Position numbers and translations under genes: made by a program. A stretch of 31,253 nucleotides of DNA, from positions 1-31,253 of the forward strand of contig NWUY0300001339.1 of assembly GCA_004151065.3 (NCBI GenBank). The letters are read 5' to 3'. The notes beneath the pieces were generated by a model that saw only the letters and a program-made list of their open reading frames with translations, made no database searches and was not told where the DNA came from. Source of the DNA: Larix sibirica. Its lineage: Eukaryota > Streptophyta > Pinopsida > Pinales > Pinaceae. Below are positions 9,750-19,540 of this stretch, piece after piece. Position 1 is the stretch's first letter. Each line of letters starts with the position of its first letter.

Positions 9750-11400
9750 TCTTTTGGTTCCCGAAAGATTTTACTGAAGGACGTGAGGAAAATTCTTATA
9801 CACTTTCCCTAGAGTACCATTTATCCTTACATGGAAGTTGTCTATTCAACCCAACCAACCATATTTCATGCTCCCACACATGGTTGGTTTGGACTTCTTC
9901 TACAAAAATGTATCTTCTACAAATTCTCCTTGAGCTTCTAGTGTTAAGTCTTATGTTGTGGGTATGACTTTCTCATCAGTTTTTAGGTCCAACATGGAAG
10001 GCTCATAGAGTTTCATATATGAGGGTATATTTAGCCTGCAGGTATTACCGCCCACCTTTTCCAACACTTCAAAAGTACCATACAATAGGGCCTTTATCTT
10101 CATACCATTACCTTCTATCTTTTATTTGTTCAAATGCAACCAAGCTTTGTCTCCCACCTTGAAAGTTTTCTCACTATTGTATTGATCTTGTACTTTTCCC
10201 ATGACTTTTTTAATGTCCCATGTACTTGCAAATGGATCTGCTTGGTCTCATCAAATATTTTTTCAGCCTTCAATGCTTCCCATGTGGTGTTTTCTCTCAC
10301 TCTTCCTTACTATCCAGAGACAACATCCAAGGGAGAAAGTGGTAAATACCCAAAGCACATTTGAAAAGGGGAATTACTGGCAGAGGTGCAGATTGCTTTG
10401 TTATAAGAGTGTTGGATGTAGATCAAGATTTCATCCTAGGTCCTTGGATTCTTTTGATTGTAACTCCTCAAAAGCTTAATTAGTGTCTTGTTCAGTATTT
10501 ATGTCTGCCATTTATGTAAGGATTGAAAACTGTGGATGTCTTTAACTTGGTGTCCATTGTTTTGTGGTCTAAAAGGCACAAAAAACATACTATCTCTATC
10601 CGAGATGATGTTCCTTGGTATACTAAAGTGCACCCATGCATTTTCAAATAACATCTTTGCAGCATCATGTCCTTTTATGATCTTTTATAAAGCGTGAGAA
10701 TGCACATCTTGCTAAACCTGCCAACTAACATAAATAAATAAATATGTCCCTTCCTATACCTTGGCAAACCACCCACAAAATCCATGGAGATGCTCTCCCA
10801 TGGTCTAGTAGGTACATGTAAGTGATNGATGCTCTCCCATGGTCTAGTAGGTACATGTAAGTGGTGGTATAAACCTTGCTTCCTATTAGTGAGATTGTTT
10901 CTATAACAAATTATGCTTCCTCTAACAAACCGAGCTATATCTTCGTTATATCTTCTTGTATTCTAGGAAATTACACATACCTCTATAAGTTGGCAACTGT
11001 CTTCCCAACACCAAAATTCCCTGCAACTTTGGAGGTGTGAACCTCTTTGACAAGCTGCAATCTTTCACCTTTAGGGACACAGATCTTATCTAGCTCATAA
11101 AGCAACCCAACCTAGAGATGATAGTTAGTCTTACAATCACCTTCTTCTACATTAACTTGGCCTTGTGGCTACTAAAACACCTATTTAAGGTCTTCATCTT
11201 TTGTGTATGTCTCTTTGTATGCATCGTGGGTGAAAGGATCCATGTGCATAAGAGTTCTCGAAGATGTGATATTTGATGCGGGTGGACTTCAAAGCATGTT
11301 TCCCAACTTACTAGTGTTGCCCTTCTTATATTTGATGATTGGATGAAACTAATGTAAAACCCCATCCAGTTGCAGTGCTTGGTTTGTTGAAGCTTACTTT
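9750..11400 (-). pseudogene. Gypsy copy 2 integrase and pol C-terminus (broken)
   Basis: The minus strand gives the integrase N-terminal zinc region (EVHTSKVAGNFGVGKTVANL, about 10985-11050). The core follows: the first catalytic Asp in SISMDFVGG (codon 10780-10782) and the second in IISDRDS (codon 10598-10600). The position expected for the catalytic Glu is a TAA stop (10499-10501), in the frame reading QT-stop-ILNKTL. Downstream NQKNPRT and IYIQHSYNKAI are well kept. The C-terminus near 9780-9830 carries KDKWYSRES. An exact 36-bp duplication with an N (10789-10863) interrupts the stretch just before the first Asp. No classic chromodomain is legible. Inactive. Confidence 0.85.
10789..10863. 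repeat. Exact 36-bp direct duplication separated by 'atn'
   Basis: The 36 bases at 10789-10824 recur exactly at 10828-10863, and the three-base spacer contains the ambiguous base at 10827. In a region where paralogous copies have diverged heavily, a perfect repeat touching an N points to an unmerged overlap between contigs rather than biology. Confidence 0.85.
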
Positions 11401-12640
11401 GGGCCCGCAAACCTACAATGGCTGGTGATTAATGTGGATGATGATTTTCTTGCCCCTCGAATGGCACTTCCATTTCCTAACAACTTGAACTAGAGAATAT
11501 AGTTCCTTGTTAGGTTTAGGGTAGTTTAGGACTCTACCATTGAACATTTCACAATGGTGGCATATCATCTTACCTCCTTGCATCAAGGTTGCTCCCATCA
11601 TATCCACTTGCATCCATCTCCACTTTGAAAAGCTTATGCAAATCAAGTAATGCAATAATTGATGCTTGACTAATCTTTCATTTTAGTGCTTCAAAATATT
11701 TTTATTGATTCTTTCCTTGCTATAAAATCTTTTAGTTGTCTGTTATGACGTCATGGATTGGTGCAACCACAACTGAAAAGGATGCTATAAACCTCTGTAG
11801 GTAGTTTTCCATCCCCACAAAAATCCTAACCTCAGTGATATCAATAAGAGTCAGGCATTTTTGGATGGCCCCCATCTTTGGCGATCCATCTTGAGTTCCT
11901 CTCCATTGATCACATACCCAAATACACCAATGACTACTAAGGAAATTCATATTTCTTAAGATTTGTTGGCAATTGATGATTTTCATGGCCTTTAATAGCT
12001 GTATGAGATTTGAGAAATGCTCTTTGTTGTTAGAGTTATAAACCAATATATCATCTACGTACAATATTACAAATGAATATAGAAAGGGATGCAATACAAC
12101 ATTCACTAAACACATAGATGTAGCTAGTGCATTTCATAAACCAAAAAGAATTGTTGACCATTCATATGTACCTTACCTCACCTCGATGGTATCCTTCTAG
12201 GTGTCTTCTTCTTTAACTTGTAGTTGATCGTATCCTGATTTTAGATCCAACTTGGTGAAGTATTTGGCATGCTACAATTGATTTAACAAATCATTGATAT
12301 TGGATACATAGTGTTGATTCTCGGTGGTGATCTTATTCATATCTTTGTATTTGATACACATTCTCAAAGTCCCGTCCTTCTTGGGCATGGCACTGATAGG
12401 TGACCCACAAGGTGAGGTGCTTGGTTGAATTCCTCCCTACTCCAATAGTTATTGCAACTATCTATTCACTCCATATACTTCTAGGATGGATTATCTATAC
12501 AACCTAATGTTCGTTAATGGGGAGTTATGGAACAACTACATCTTGTGCTCCACTTACCTCTTGGGTGGTAACCCTTTAATCTACTAGAACACCTCTCTAT
12601 ATGCCCACAAAATCTCTTCCAACTAATGTTTTTTTCTCTT
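11400..12640 (-). pseudogene. Gypsy copy 2 reverse transcriptase and RNase H (broken)
   Basis: RT: the catalytic box FVILYVDDILVYN is intact, with the two Asp codons at 12050-12055, inside a 127-codon frame (11732-12115). It runs on to MENYLQRFIASFS, the connection block normally reading GxxxYYRRFI. The N-terminal half of the RT (12120-12590) is readable only in pieces. RNase H: 11413-11655 gives GATLMQGGKMICHHCEMFNG, LNYPKPNKELYSLVQ and HINHQPL, the expected series for a gypsy RNase H. 11147-11410 continues with QSKLQQTKHCNWMGF. At least one frameshift lies between RT and RNase H. It would copy the element's RNA and degrade the template, but cannot act in this state. Confidence 0.88.
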
Positions 12641-13290
12641 TGGTACATCCCTCCATAGATGCCTTTACTTTTATCGATTCATCTCTTAGTTGATTCTCCC
12701 TTAAAATGAGTAATACATACTTCCTACTAGAATTGATCAATTTATTGGCTTGGTTAACCCTTACCAATGAGATCTTAAATTTGCCTTTGTGTGCATTGTT
12801 GATGAAGGACTTCCCATCCTTGATCAAGTGGTATTGGTTTTCTCTCATTGTGAAAATTGCATCCCTTATGTACATATAGGGGCTTCCAAACGCGACAACA
12901 CACACAACAAGTGGTACTAAGTTTACTTCCACTACATCAATGTAGTTTGCACTTATAGCGAATTTGATCATACATTCCTTAGTGACTTTGAGCATTGCAT
13001 CCCTATTTACCATACCAATGTATATGGGTGAGGATGGTCATGAATTTCTAATCCAAGCTTAATAACCAAATCTTCTACTATGAGGTTGGAATGTGAACCA
13101 AAATATAATATAACACACACCTTTGTCTTCTTGACCTATACCTTAATATGGAATAATTTGTTGTACCCTTCACGTCCTTGGGATAGAGGCTACTCAAATT
13201 CACCTTCTTTTTCATTGTAGCACATTCAATCTTTTCGTCTACATATGAGTTTTTGTCTGCCTAGTTGCTTGAATCTACAACTAACATGTT
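12597..13290 (-). pseudogene. Gypsy copy 2 protease and protease-RT spacer (broken)
   Basis: A 138-codon frame (12597-13013) holds the spacer between protease and RT: FGSPYMYIRDAIF, QYHLIKDGKSF and NNAHKGKFK, the same blocks as in copy 1. Upstream, in another frame (about 13010-13105), the sequence reads GSHSNLIVEDLVIKLGLEIH, which follows the retroviral-type protease active site. The Asp-Ser of the D-S-G triad appears deleted, since Phe runs straight into G-S-H (about 13094-13103). The enzyme is an aspartic protease that would mature Gag-Pol. This copy is dead by loss of its active site. Confidence 0.8.
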
Positions 13291-14340
13291 CTTCTTATTG
13301 GCATCCTTCTTATGGTTTGTTGGTTTCAACTTTGGATATAGCTTTTAACACTTATCTTTGGTGTGACGATTGATATTACAATGGCTACAATGGTTGTTTG
13401 GATCCTTGCACTCATGTGTAGTGGTTGTTTTCTTATCATCCTTTCCTTTCCACTTCTTCTTACTCCCTTGGAATCATCTTGGTGGTCTTTCTTATCGGAA
13501 CCACTTGGTTGTCCTTTCTTCTTGTCCATACTCTATAGATATTGTGCTTGCACACATGCCTCACTAATTGTCCTAGGTTAAAGATCATCACTCGCCTCCT
13601 TAAATGACTGTGTAAACCTTCCAGATACTCAAGAAGTGCATCTAGGTTCTTGGGAGATACACCAACATAATGGCTTGTTTTATGAACTCTATGGTGTACT
13701 CTTGCACATTTTTCCCTAGCTTCCACAGGTAGTAATGGCAATGGATCCACTGATCATCTTTGCAACCAGTATGGTAGAAATAAGACTCAATGAGGTTTTA
13801 AACACTTCCCACTTAGTTATCGAGGGATCATCCTCCAACCAAAACGTATTTGTGTGACTTTCCTACCAAGTTTGGGCATGTCCCTCTAATTAAGTTGGTG
13901 AGATGAAATCTTTGGCTCTTCTCCCATGTTATGGGCACTGAATAAATTTATACATGTTGCAACCATTGATTCAAATTCATAAGATCAATCTCACCTTGGT
14001 AGGGTTTGATGCCCATTTTCGCTTCCATTTAAACAAATATTGGGAAGAAGTGATGGCACTAGATCTAGTCTCTCTTTCTTTGCCTCTTTTTTCAATTCCT
14101 TTTTTGGGTATTTGTTATCTCTAGATTTCCTATTTGATCTAACTTATAATTTAGAGCTACCAAGCTCTCCGAAAGATGCAAAATTGTTTTCTAGAGCTGC
14201 ATGAGGATGGCCATGTTGTGGGAGATATCAATAGCTTGTGCTTCTAGCTTTGAAAAATCTCTCCTTTGACTCATCCAATGGATTGTTACTGTACTCATTC
14301 ACCTTGGCGAGGGTTTTAAGGCTTCTTTCTCATGTCAATT
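13291..14340 (-). pseudogene. Gypsy copy 2 gag (broken)
   Basis: A CCHC zinc knuckle CSHCNINRHTKDKC (C-x2-C-x4-H-x4-C) lies at about 13360-13405 and is followed at once by a TAA stop. Before it, 13460-13750 carries VSPKNLDALLEYLEGLHSHL, a typical retrotransposon Gag segment. The N-terminal Gag (about 13800-14340) is fragmentary, with stops in all frames; traces such as INLMNLNQW-like text appear but are weak. Gag would package the element RNA, the knuckle binding nucleic acid. The start codon cannot be fixed. Confidence 0.75.
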
Positions 14341-14381
14341 CCTATATCTTTCAACATCCCACAAAATCCCCAAAGAAATAT

Positions 14382-14393
14382 GCTCTAACATCA
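14382..14393 (-). other. Degenerate primer binding site of gypsy copy 2
   Basis: The minus strand reads TGATGTTAGAGC, 9 of 12 bases identical to the plant initiator-Met tRNA site TGGTATCAGAGC. It begins two bases past the inner CA of the 5' LTR (14395). Position strongly supports the call despite three mismatches. Confidence 0.6.
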
Positions 14394-14394
14394 G

Positions 14395-15302
14395 TGTGAT
14401 TTGTAAATTGTCATGGATATTCCACTATAACGATTCATCAAAATAATTCTTAAAATATTATACTATCGCTTGTTACACTATGTTTTACTTAATATTTCAT
14501 ATTTAATATTATTAGGCCATTACACAAAATACATAAATAAATTGAAATTGAAATGAAAAAAAGCTAAGCAAATAACACACCATCCACACAATGAACAAGA
14601 GATGTACCTTGTGAAAACCCATTACAAGAAAAAACTAGCTAGGAGGTGAAGCCTATGCCTTGCTCTTTTATTCTAAATTATGAAATGCAAATATAATGAA
14701 AATGCATTCACTATGGAGTTGCCATGGGCACTGCAACTTGAATGGTTTCTATAAGATCTTCTACTTCCTATATTATGCTTCAATATTCCACTCCTCGATG
14801 CTCAACTCAACTATGGAACGATAAACAATACAATAAAAATGTAATCCCTTACTTTCCTTATGGCCCAATATTTAACATGTATTGATAGTTATCTAGGGTT
14901 AGAGTTTAGACCCTCTAGAATATTATTAAAAGTCCACATGTGATGAGCTCCACATGTTTGAGTAATGGAAATTGAAGCAGCATCCACTTGGTATCATGTT
15001 GACTTGTGGGAGGCATAACGTCCTCATACAAACTCCAAATTGGGTGATATTTGCATCATAGGAAAGCTCTCGATTCGTAGAACAACATTGAGAGGATATG
15101 AATTATTTTTGTAAAGTTATGACCCCAAAAACAATCATTTAAGACTTCAAATAGGCGGCATAAGTTGTTGACCCCAAATCACCAAACTAGGATTTATCCC
15201 TAAAAGAGCTCTAGCACCCAATAGCTCCATTTTTTCAATTCAAAAATTACCAAAATAGATGACAGATTCTATAATTATCCATTTCAAATCAACTGCTAGA
15301 CA
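14395..15302 (-). repeat. 5' LTR of gypsy copy 2 (about 908 bp)
   Basis: On the minus strand it runs from TGTCTAGCAG at 15302 to ATCACA at 14395, next to the PBS. Its first 170 bp align with the 3' LTR remnant. A weak TATA-like AATAAAAGAG lies near 14665-14680, with R/U5 below it. Termini are TG...CA. No target duplication can be tested because the far end of the 3' LTR is lost. Confidence 0.7.
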
Positions 15303-15971
15303 GAATAGTGGTTGGTAACAACGAGGGACTCAACTAGATTTGAATCTGTGACCTACGACCTCTTGAGATTGAAATAAGATCACATTGAGATCACATAAAT
15401 TATCTGAATTATATTTATGATGTAATTAGAAGCTATTGAGTAAAAAGTTATTCTAATAAAATGTGTGTAGAAAGAACTAGAATTCCCAACAATAGAGAAG
15501 AAAGTTGTAGCTTCAATAATTTGAGCACATCACCACTGAATTGCCACATGACATGTTTGCATGAAATAAATATCGTTTACTATTTTTTTAAAGAAAATTT
15601 TGTGGGATCTTTCTCTCTCTTTTCAAAATATTTGAATGGAGGTTGGCTCAACCATCAATCATTATGTTTATTGTTAATCATAAAGGTGAAGGGAATTGAC
15701 CAAATTTGAACCTTTGACCTATGGCCTCCCATTATCAATATGCCTTAAAGAAATAATTTAACTAACTAAACTAACCCTTAAAACTAAATCCCATTTGCTA
15801 TTAATCTCAAAAGATATTGATGATGATGATGATGATGGTAGTGAACGTCCACTGAGACCAACTTTGGTCTATCGGACCTTAAGAAGATTACTTGGGTTGC
15901 TGTAAAATTTTATTTCTATGCTCAAAAAGTTGAGAAANCACCATTAGACATTATTATTATAATGGTGATAT
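15303..15971. other. Unassigned DNA with two related B-box-like motifs and a (GAT)6 run
   Basis: No gene. On the minus strand two related about 40-bp motifs occur (about 15322-15361 and 15679-15718). Each contains a GATTCAAATCT/GGTTCAAATTT core resembling a pol III B box and a following TCCCT. They may be remains of one SINE family. A (GAT)6 microsatellite sits at 15819-15836. An ambiguous base is at 15938. The 82-codon frame at 15461-15709 overlaps the second motif and has no known match. Confidence 0.4.
15819..15836 (+). repeat. (GAT)6 microsatellite
   Basis: Six perfect GAT triplets. Confidence 0.9.
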
Positions 15972-16742
15972 TGTAAATATTTTCAAACTTATGTAAATAA
16001 AAAAAGGTATCCAAGGCTGGCTGGGCATGGTCCACATAAGAGAGACCATGATACCACAAGTGGGGAAGTAGTGTATTCTAGAAAAAACACAAGTGTTATT
16101 CAATTGTTTTTCTTTTCCTTCATAACTAGTGAAGTGTTCGAAACCTTGTCCCTAAAAAATAGCCATGATTTCCAAATTTTAGGAAGTGAAGTCCTCCCAA
16201 TAATCCAGGGATAAGAAAGAATCCAAGAGAGGACTCCTTACACTTAGGGAAGGGAAGTTTTGAAGGAGGAAAAGGGGTGAGAACATGAATCATTTGGTTT
16301 TGTTGTTGAGAAGTTGACCCCCCCCAAAAAGAGAGTTGACCATGGCTATGGGGGTAAGAGAAAACATGAACTAGAGAAAAGAGTTTTTTACTAGTGTAAA
16401 AGTTCTATAGCATAGTGGCTACAAGTTCTGATCAAGTTCAGTCAGGCTGTTAGCAACATAGGACTCTCTATGGTCATACTAAAGAGCACTAGGAAGTGTT
16501 GTATGGAGTAGGAACTGTGAGTGCCTAATTGAGATTACAGTCATAAGGATTGGTAAAAGGAGCCTTCATAGCTAGAAACCAGAGTTTCAACTCTCTATGC
16601 ACACCTTGAAGAGCACAACATTGTGTTAGCTGGGGCAATTATTGGGAGTATAATCTGGTTACTTGACACAGTAATGACCTAAATTGTACATAGTGGTAGT
16701 ATTGAAAGGATGTGAAAAACCATGAGTTCTACTTTGTCCTAG
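15972..16742 (+). repeat. LTR-like stretch, possibly family B copy 2
   Basis: Ends at a PBS-like junction, CTTTGTCCTAG followed by TGGTATCG (16743-16750), which matches the junction of family B copy 1 and then continues with a related leader (GCTCGAGGGTGG against GCTAGGGGGTGG). About 770 bp upstream the plus strand reads TGTAAATATTTTC, a plausible decayed LTR start, giving a length close to copy 1 (about 740 bp). A shared AAAAAGAGAGTT-type block occurs inside both. Orientation is opposite to copy 1. The start is a guess. Confidence 0.35.
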
Positions 16743-16754
16743 TGGTATCGTGGT
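16743..16754 (+). other. Primer-binding-site-like sequence, family B copy 2
   Basis: TGGTATCGTGGT shares its first seven bases with the plant initiator-Met tRNA primer site, and is preceded by the same TTTGTCCTAG as at 6639-6648 (minus). Confidence 0.4.
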
Positions 16755-18320
16755 TTTGCTCGAGGGTGGATTTTGAGACATAGTGACTAAGTGTCTACAA
16801 AAGGTCTATGGTTGGGTGGTACATGGACTTACCTAGATTAGTTTCCTTGGAGGAACCTACATATATTTTTTTTACCTATGAAAGTTATTCTATGTGTTTG
16901 TAATGAATATAAAAATGAAGGGTTTATTTGATTTACCTTCTTTTGCAAAGGAATTTATCTTATAACATGCATGTGAAATAGAAGAACATAACTAGAGAAA
17001 GTACTAGTTCAAAATTTTACAAGTATACAGAGGACATTAGCATGTAGAACAAATAATTTATTTATGAAAAAATATTGATAGTTTAAAAAGCATTTAGAAA
17101 ATATTTCATATTTGAATAGATAAGCATGCTACTACACAAAGATTCTTTTTAATAAAAAAATTAACATAAATTATTTTCCTTTTTATGAACATGAAACAAA
17201 TTCATAGTGTTAAACAACACTCAGTTTAAAGCCATTACAATATTTTTGAATTGCATCTATAGTACTGTATATTTGAAAGATTTGTACACCTCGAAAGAGA
17301 AATAAAATCCTTGTTTATAATCATTAAAACTTAGATACAATTGTAGAGAACAAATGTTACATTGTCTTCATTAATTGAGAGGCTCTAGGAGGAAATTATG
17401 AGTTGTAAAAAAAACCTAGATTAGTATTAAGGAAAAACCTTATAGACCACTTATAAACTCGACCCAAGAAATATATGATCAATGAAAATAATCGACCCCA
17501 AAACCTTACTATAGTCAGTGGTTGAAACACTTCAAGGGTTTGGAACCATGGAGGTTTTGTATGTTTGAATATCGAATCCTTAGACAATCAAGAAAGCGGG
17601 TCAAACCTTGCAAAAGAAAATACACATAATTGTAAGTTGTCAAACTAACCCCATAGCAAGACTACAAATTCAAGTGGAAGGAAAGAGTAGATATAGCCTT
17701 TTACCTAGAAAAAACCAGTGGTTGAGTAACCTGCAACCTAGCATTTGTAGAGTTTATTACATGTTTAGATAGCCCTTATGTAAATAAAGAAGTTACATGT
17801 TAACCCAGTAAGAATTAGACATAAGTATTTAATAAAGAGGTCATTGGTTACTTGTGTAAGTTGTTGGCTTGATTAATCATCTCGTCAAGCCATGTAAACT
17901 TCGTTGTCTAGATGTAAGTGTCCACAATGAGCCACGACAGTGGTGAGGTATTTACCACCTTCCCTCAAAACTAAGTAAAATTTTGTATAGTGACAAAGTA
18001 TGAACCCTCCTTCATCTTTCGAAATAGAGAGATGTACATAGCAAGGATAGGGTATAAATCCTTCAAACCAAAAGAAAAATCAGTGGACCAGTTGCATGAT
18101 ATTGCTCCATGTGAGAAAAGCTCACACAAGCTAAATATATCGAGCCTTTACCAAGTCAATAGAGAATACTTAGAGCTTGAACTACTCTTCACAATGGTTG
18201 ACCAAATATTTAAATGAAGCCTCAACTAGATACAAAGCTCTTAGTAAATAGAACAACTAAATAAATAAACCAGAAACAAAGCTAAAATGATAATATGAGG
18301 TGATAAATCTAAGACTACCA
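16755..18320. other. Unassigned AT-rich DNA
   Basis: If family B copy 2 is real, the first part is its leader, but no gag or pol relic can be read. A 75-codon frame at 17990-18217 (+) gives a Lys/Glu-rich peptide that I do not recognise. A 63-codon minus frame at 17396-17587 is unremarkable. No RNA gene or repeat is evident. Confidence 0.45.
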
Positions 18321-18455
18321 TGGCTTCTTAGCTCAGCAATGATTCACAGCTACAGGCTCGAGGGCTCTTTGTTTGAAATCCTAACTACTCGAAGGTTCTA
18401 TCCCGACAGTCACAATAACAAATGGTGAAAGTTTTGGGTAGTAGAAATAAAGAAA
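18321..18455 (+). repeat. Probable tRNA-derived SINE
   Basis: An A-box-like TTAGCTCAGCAATG (18328-18341) and a B-box-like GGTTCTATCCC (18394-18404, one change from GGTTCGATCCC) occur in the right order. An A-rich AAATAAAGAAATAAA tail follows near 18445-18460. The A-to-B spacing (about 53 bp between boxes) is longer than in a standard tRNA but within SINE range. No tRNA cloverleaf with an anticodon arm is convincing, so this is not called a tRNA gene. Confidence 0.4.
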
Positions 18456-18479
18456 TAAATTATTTTAACGTCCGGGAGG

Positions 18480-18788
18480 CTAAAAATAGCCTATGGGACA
18501 AACCGCCTCAGACATTGATTTAAGCATTTCAACCTTTTTCTTGTTCAACTTGATGATGAGCGCCCCCAATTTCTCCACGGTAACCTCAATGAATAAATTA
18601 TCCCAAGAGCTAGCCGCCGAGATATTTTCATAATTGTCCCTACTATCCTTAAAGGCTTCACACTCTAAAATGAAATGCATTTCTATCCCTAATAAAATGC
18701 TCGTGGTTTGAATGGTATGTGGCATTAAAGGGCGATGTACCAATGAAAACTTGTCGAGCCATACACTAGAGAACAATGCTTGCACCAT
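18480..18788 (-). pseudogene. LINE 3'-end scrap: C-terminal zinc-binding region
   Basis: A 102-codon minus frame contains IEMHFILECEAFKDSRDNYE followed by SWDNLFIE, LGALIIKLNKKK and a short tail. This resembles the end of non-LTR retrotransposon ORFs, where a C-x2-C then H-x4-C zinc motif reads HFLLxCPAYxxxR. Here H and C are kept (H-F-I-L-E-C) but the upstream C-x2-C reads S-I-L-L. No RT lies upstream at 18790-19200 on this strand, so only the terminal piece is present. The ATG is probably fortuitous. Assignment rests on one motif and its spacing. Confidence 0.45.
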
Positions 18789-19540
18789 AACTTAAATGCC
18801 ACCACAATTAAGTGATGGGACTTGACATCACGTGTTTCATGTTTCTATGATATAAGTAGGTTAATACTTTGGAGAATTGTTACGACCATGTGTTACAAGG
18901 ATGTTGACCTAATCGACCCTAGTGGCGCATGCCACTTTGTAAACCATTACAAAGGATTCAATATAGTATATGAAAAATGAAAATACATACATAATATTAC
19001 AATTAACACTTTAACCTTTGAGACTTGACTTGCTCCTTGTGATGCTGAGGTGACTATATAGCCTAGCTTTGGCATAGAACAAGAAAACTTCTTACTTTCT
19101 GTAGCATCGAACTCGAGGTTTTCCCTTGAAGTGGCTTGTGTGCTTAATTTATATATTTGTATATAAATTATCTTTAATATCACTCATTTTTTTATTGTTA
19201 GTAACCTTTACTGCATACCAATTTATGAGCACAAGCATTGTCTTGTAAAATTGGTTAAACATTCAATTGAACATAATATTGATCAATATCTGTATGTGCT
19301 TAAATACATTAATAAAAATACATAGAGAGAGACGATGCATGACAATAATGGTTAGCTAACTACTATAACTGCGTAATTATTATTAGTTTTGTTGTAATAG
19401 AAAATATGCACGTTCATGTTTATGGCAAGGAACATGTTTATGCTTAGTATTGCACGTTATGGAGAATTGTTGAGATATTGTTTTCCATAAACAACAACAA
19501 CAATGAAAATAATAAGAAATTCAATAAGAAAGTGGTGTGT
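18789..19540. other. Unassigned DNA upstream of LINE B
   Basis: AT-rich spacer. A 78-codon minus frame at 18947-19183 has no known motif. A short (AAC)n-type run sits at 19488-19502. The 5' junction of LINE B falls near 19540. Confidence 0.45.

Larger units (their letters stand above)
9560..15302 (-). mobile_element. Ty3/gypsy LTR retrotransposon (copy 2), nearly full length, decayed
   Basis: Complete element layout on the minus strand: 5' LTR 14395-15302, PBS-like site 14382-14393, gag about 13300-14340, protease about 13000-13110, RT about 11740-12640, RNase H about 11400-11700, integrase about 10350-11150, pol C-terminus to about 9750, polypurine tract 9733-9743, then a 3' LTR remnant 9560-9732. 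The internal region is about 4.66 kb. Domain order protease-RT-RNase H-integrase is diagnostic of Ty3/gypsy. Stops and shifts occur throughout, and the two LTRs have diverged strongly, so the insertion is old. Copy 1 at the window start is the same family in the same orientation. Only the first part of the 3' LTR remains, ending where LINE A begins. Confidence 0.92.

Noticed and set aside
13363-13581. Plus-strand hydrophobic frames at the gag region
   Set aside because: Antisense of the CCHC knuckle and basic Gag tail.
18321-18410. Functional tRNA gene
   Set aside because: A and B boxes are present, but no acceptor stem pairing, anticodon loop or normal spacing can be built.
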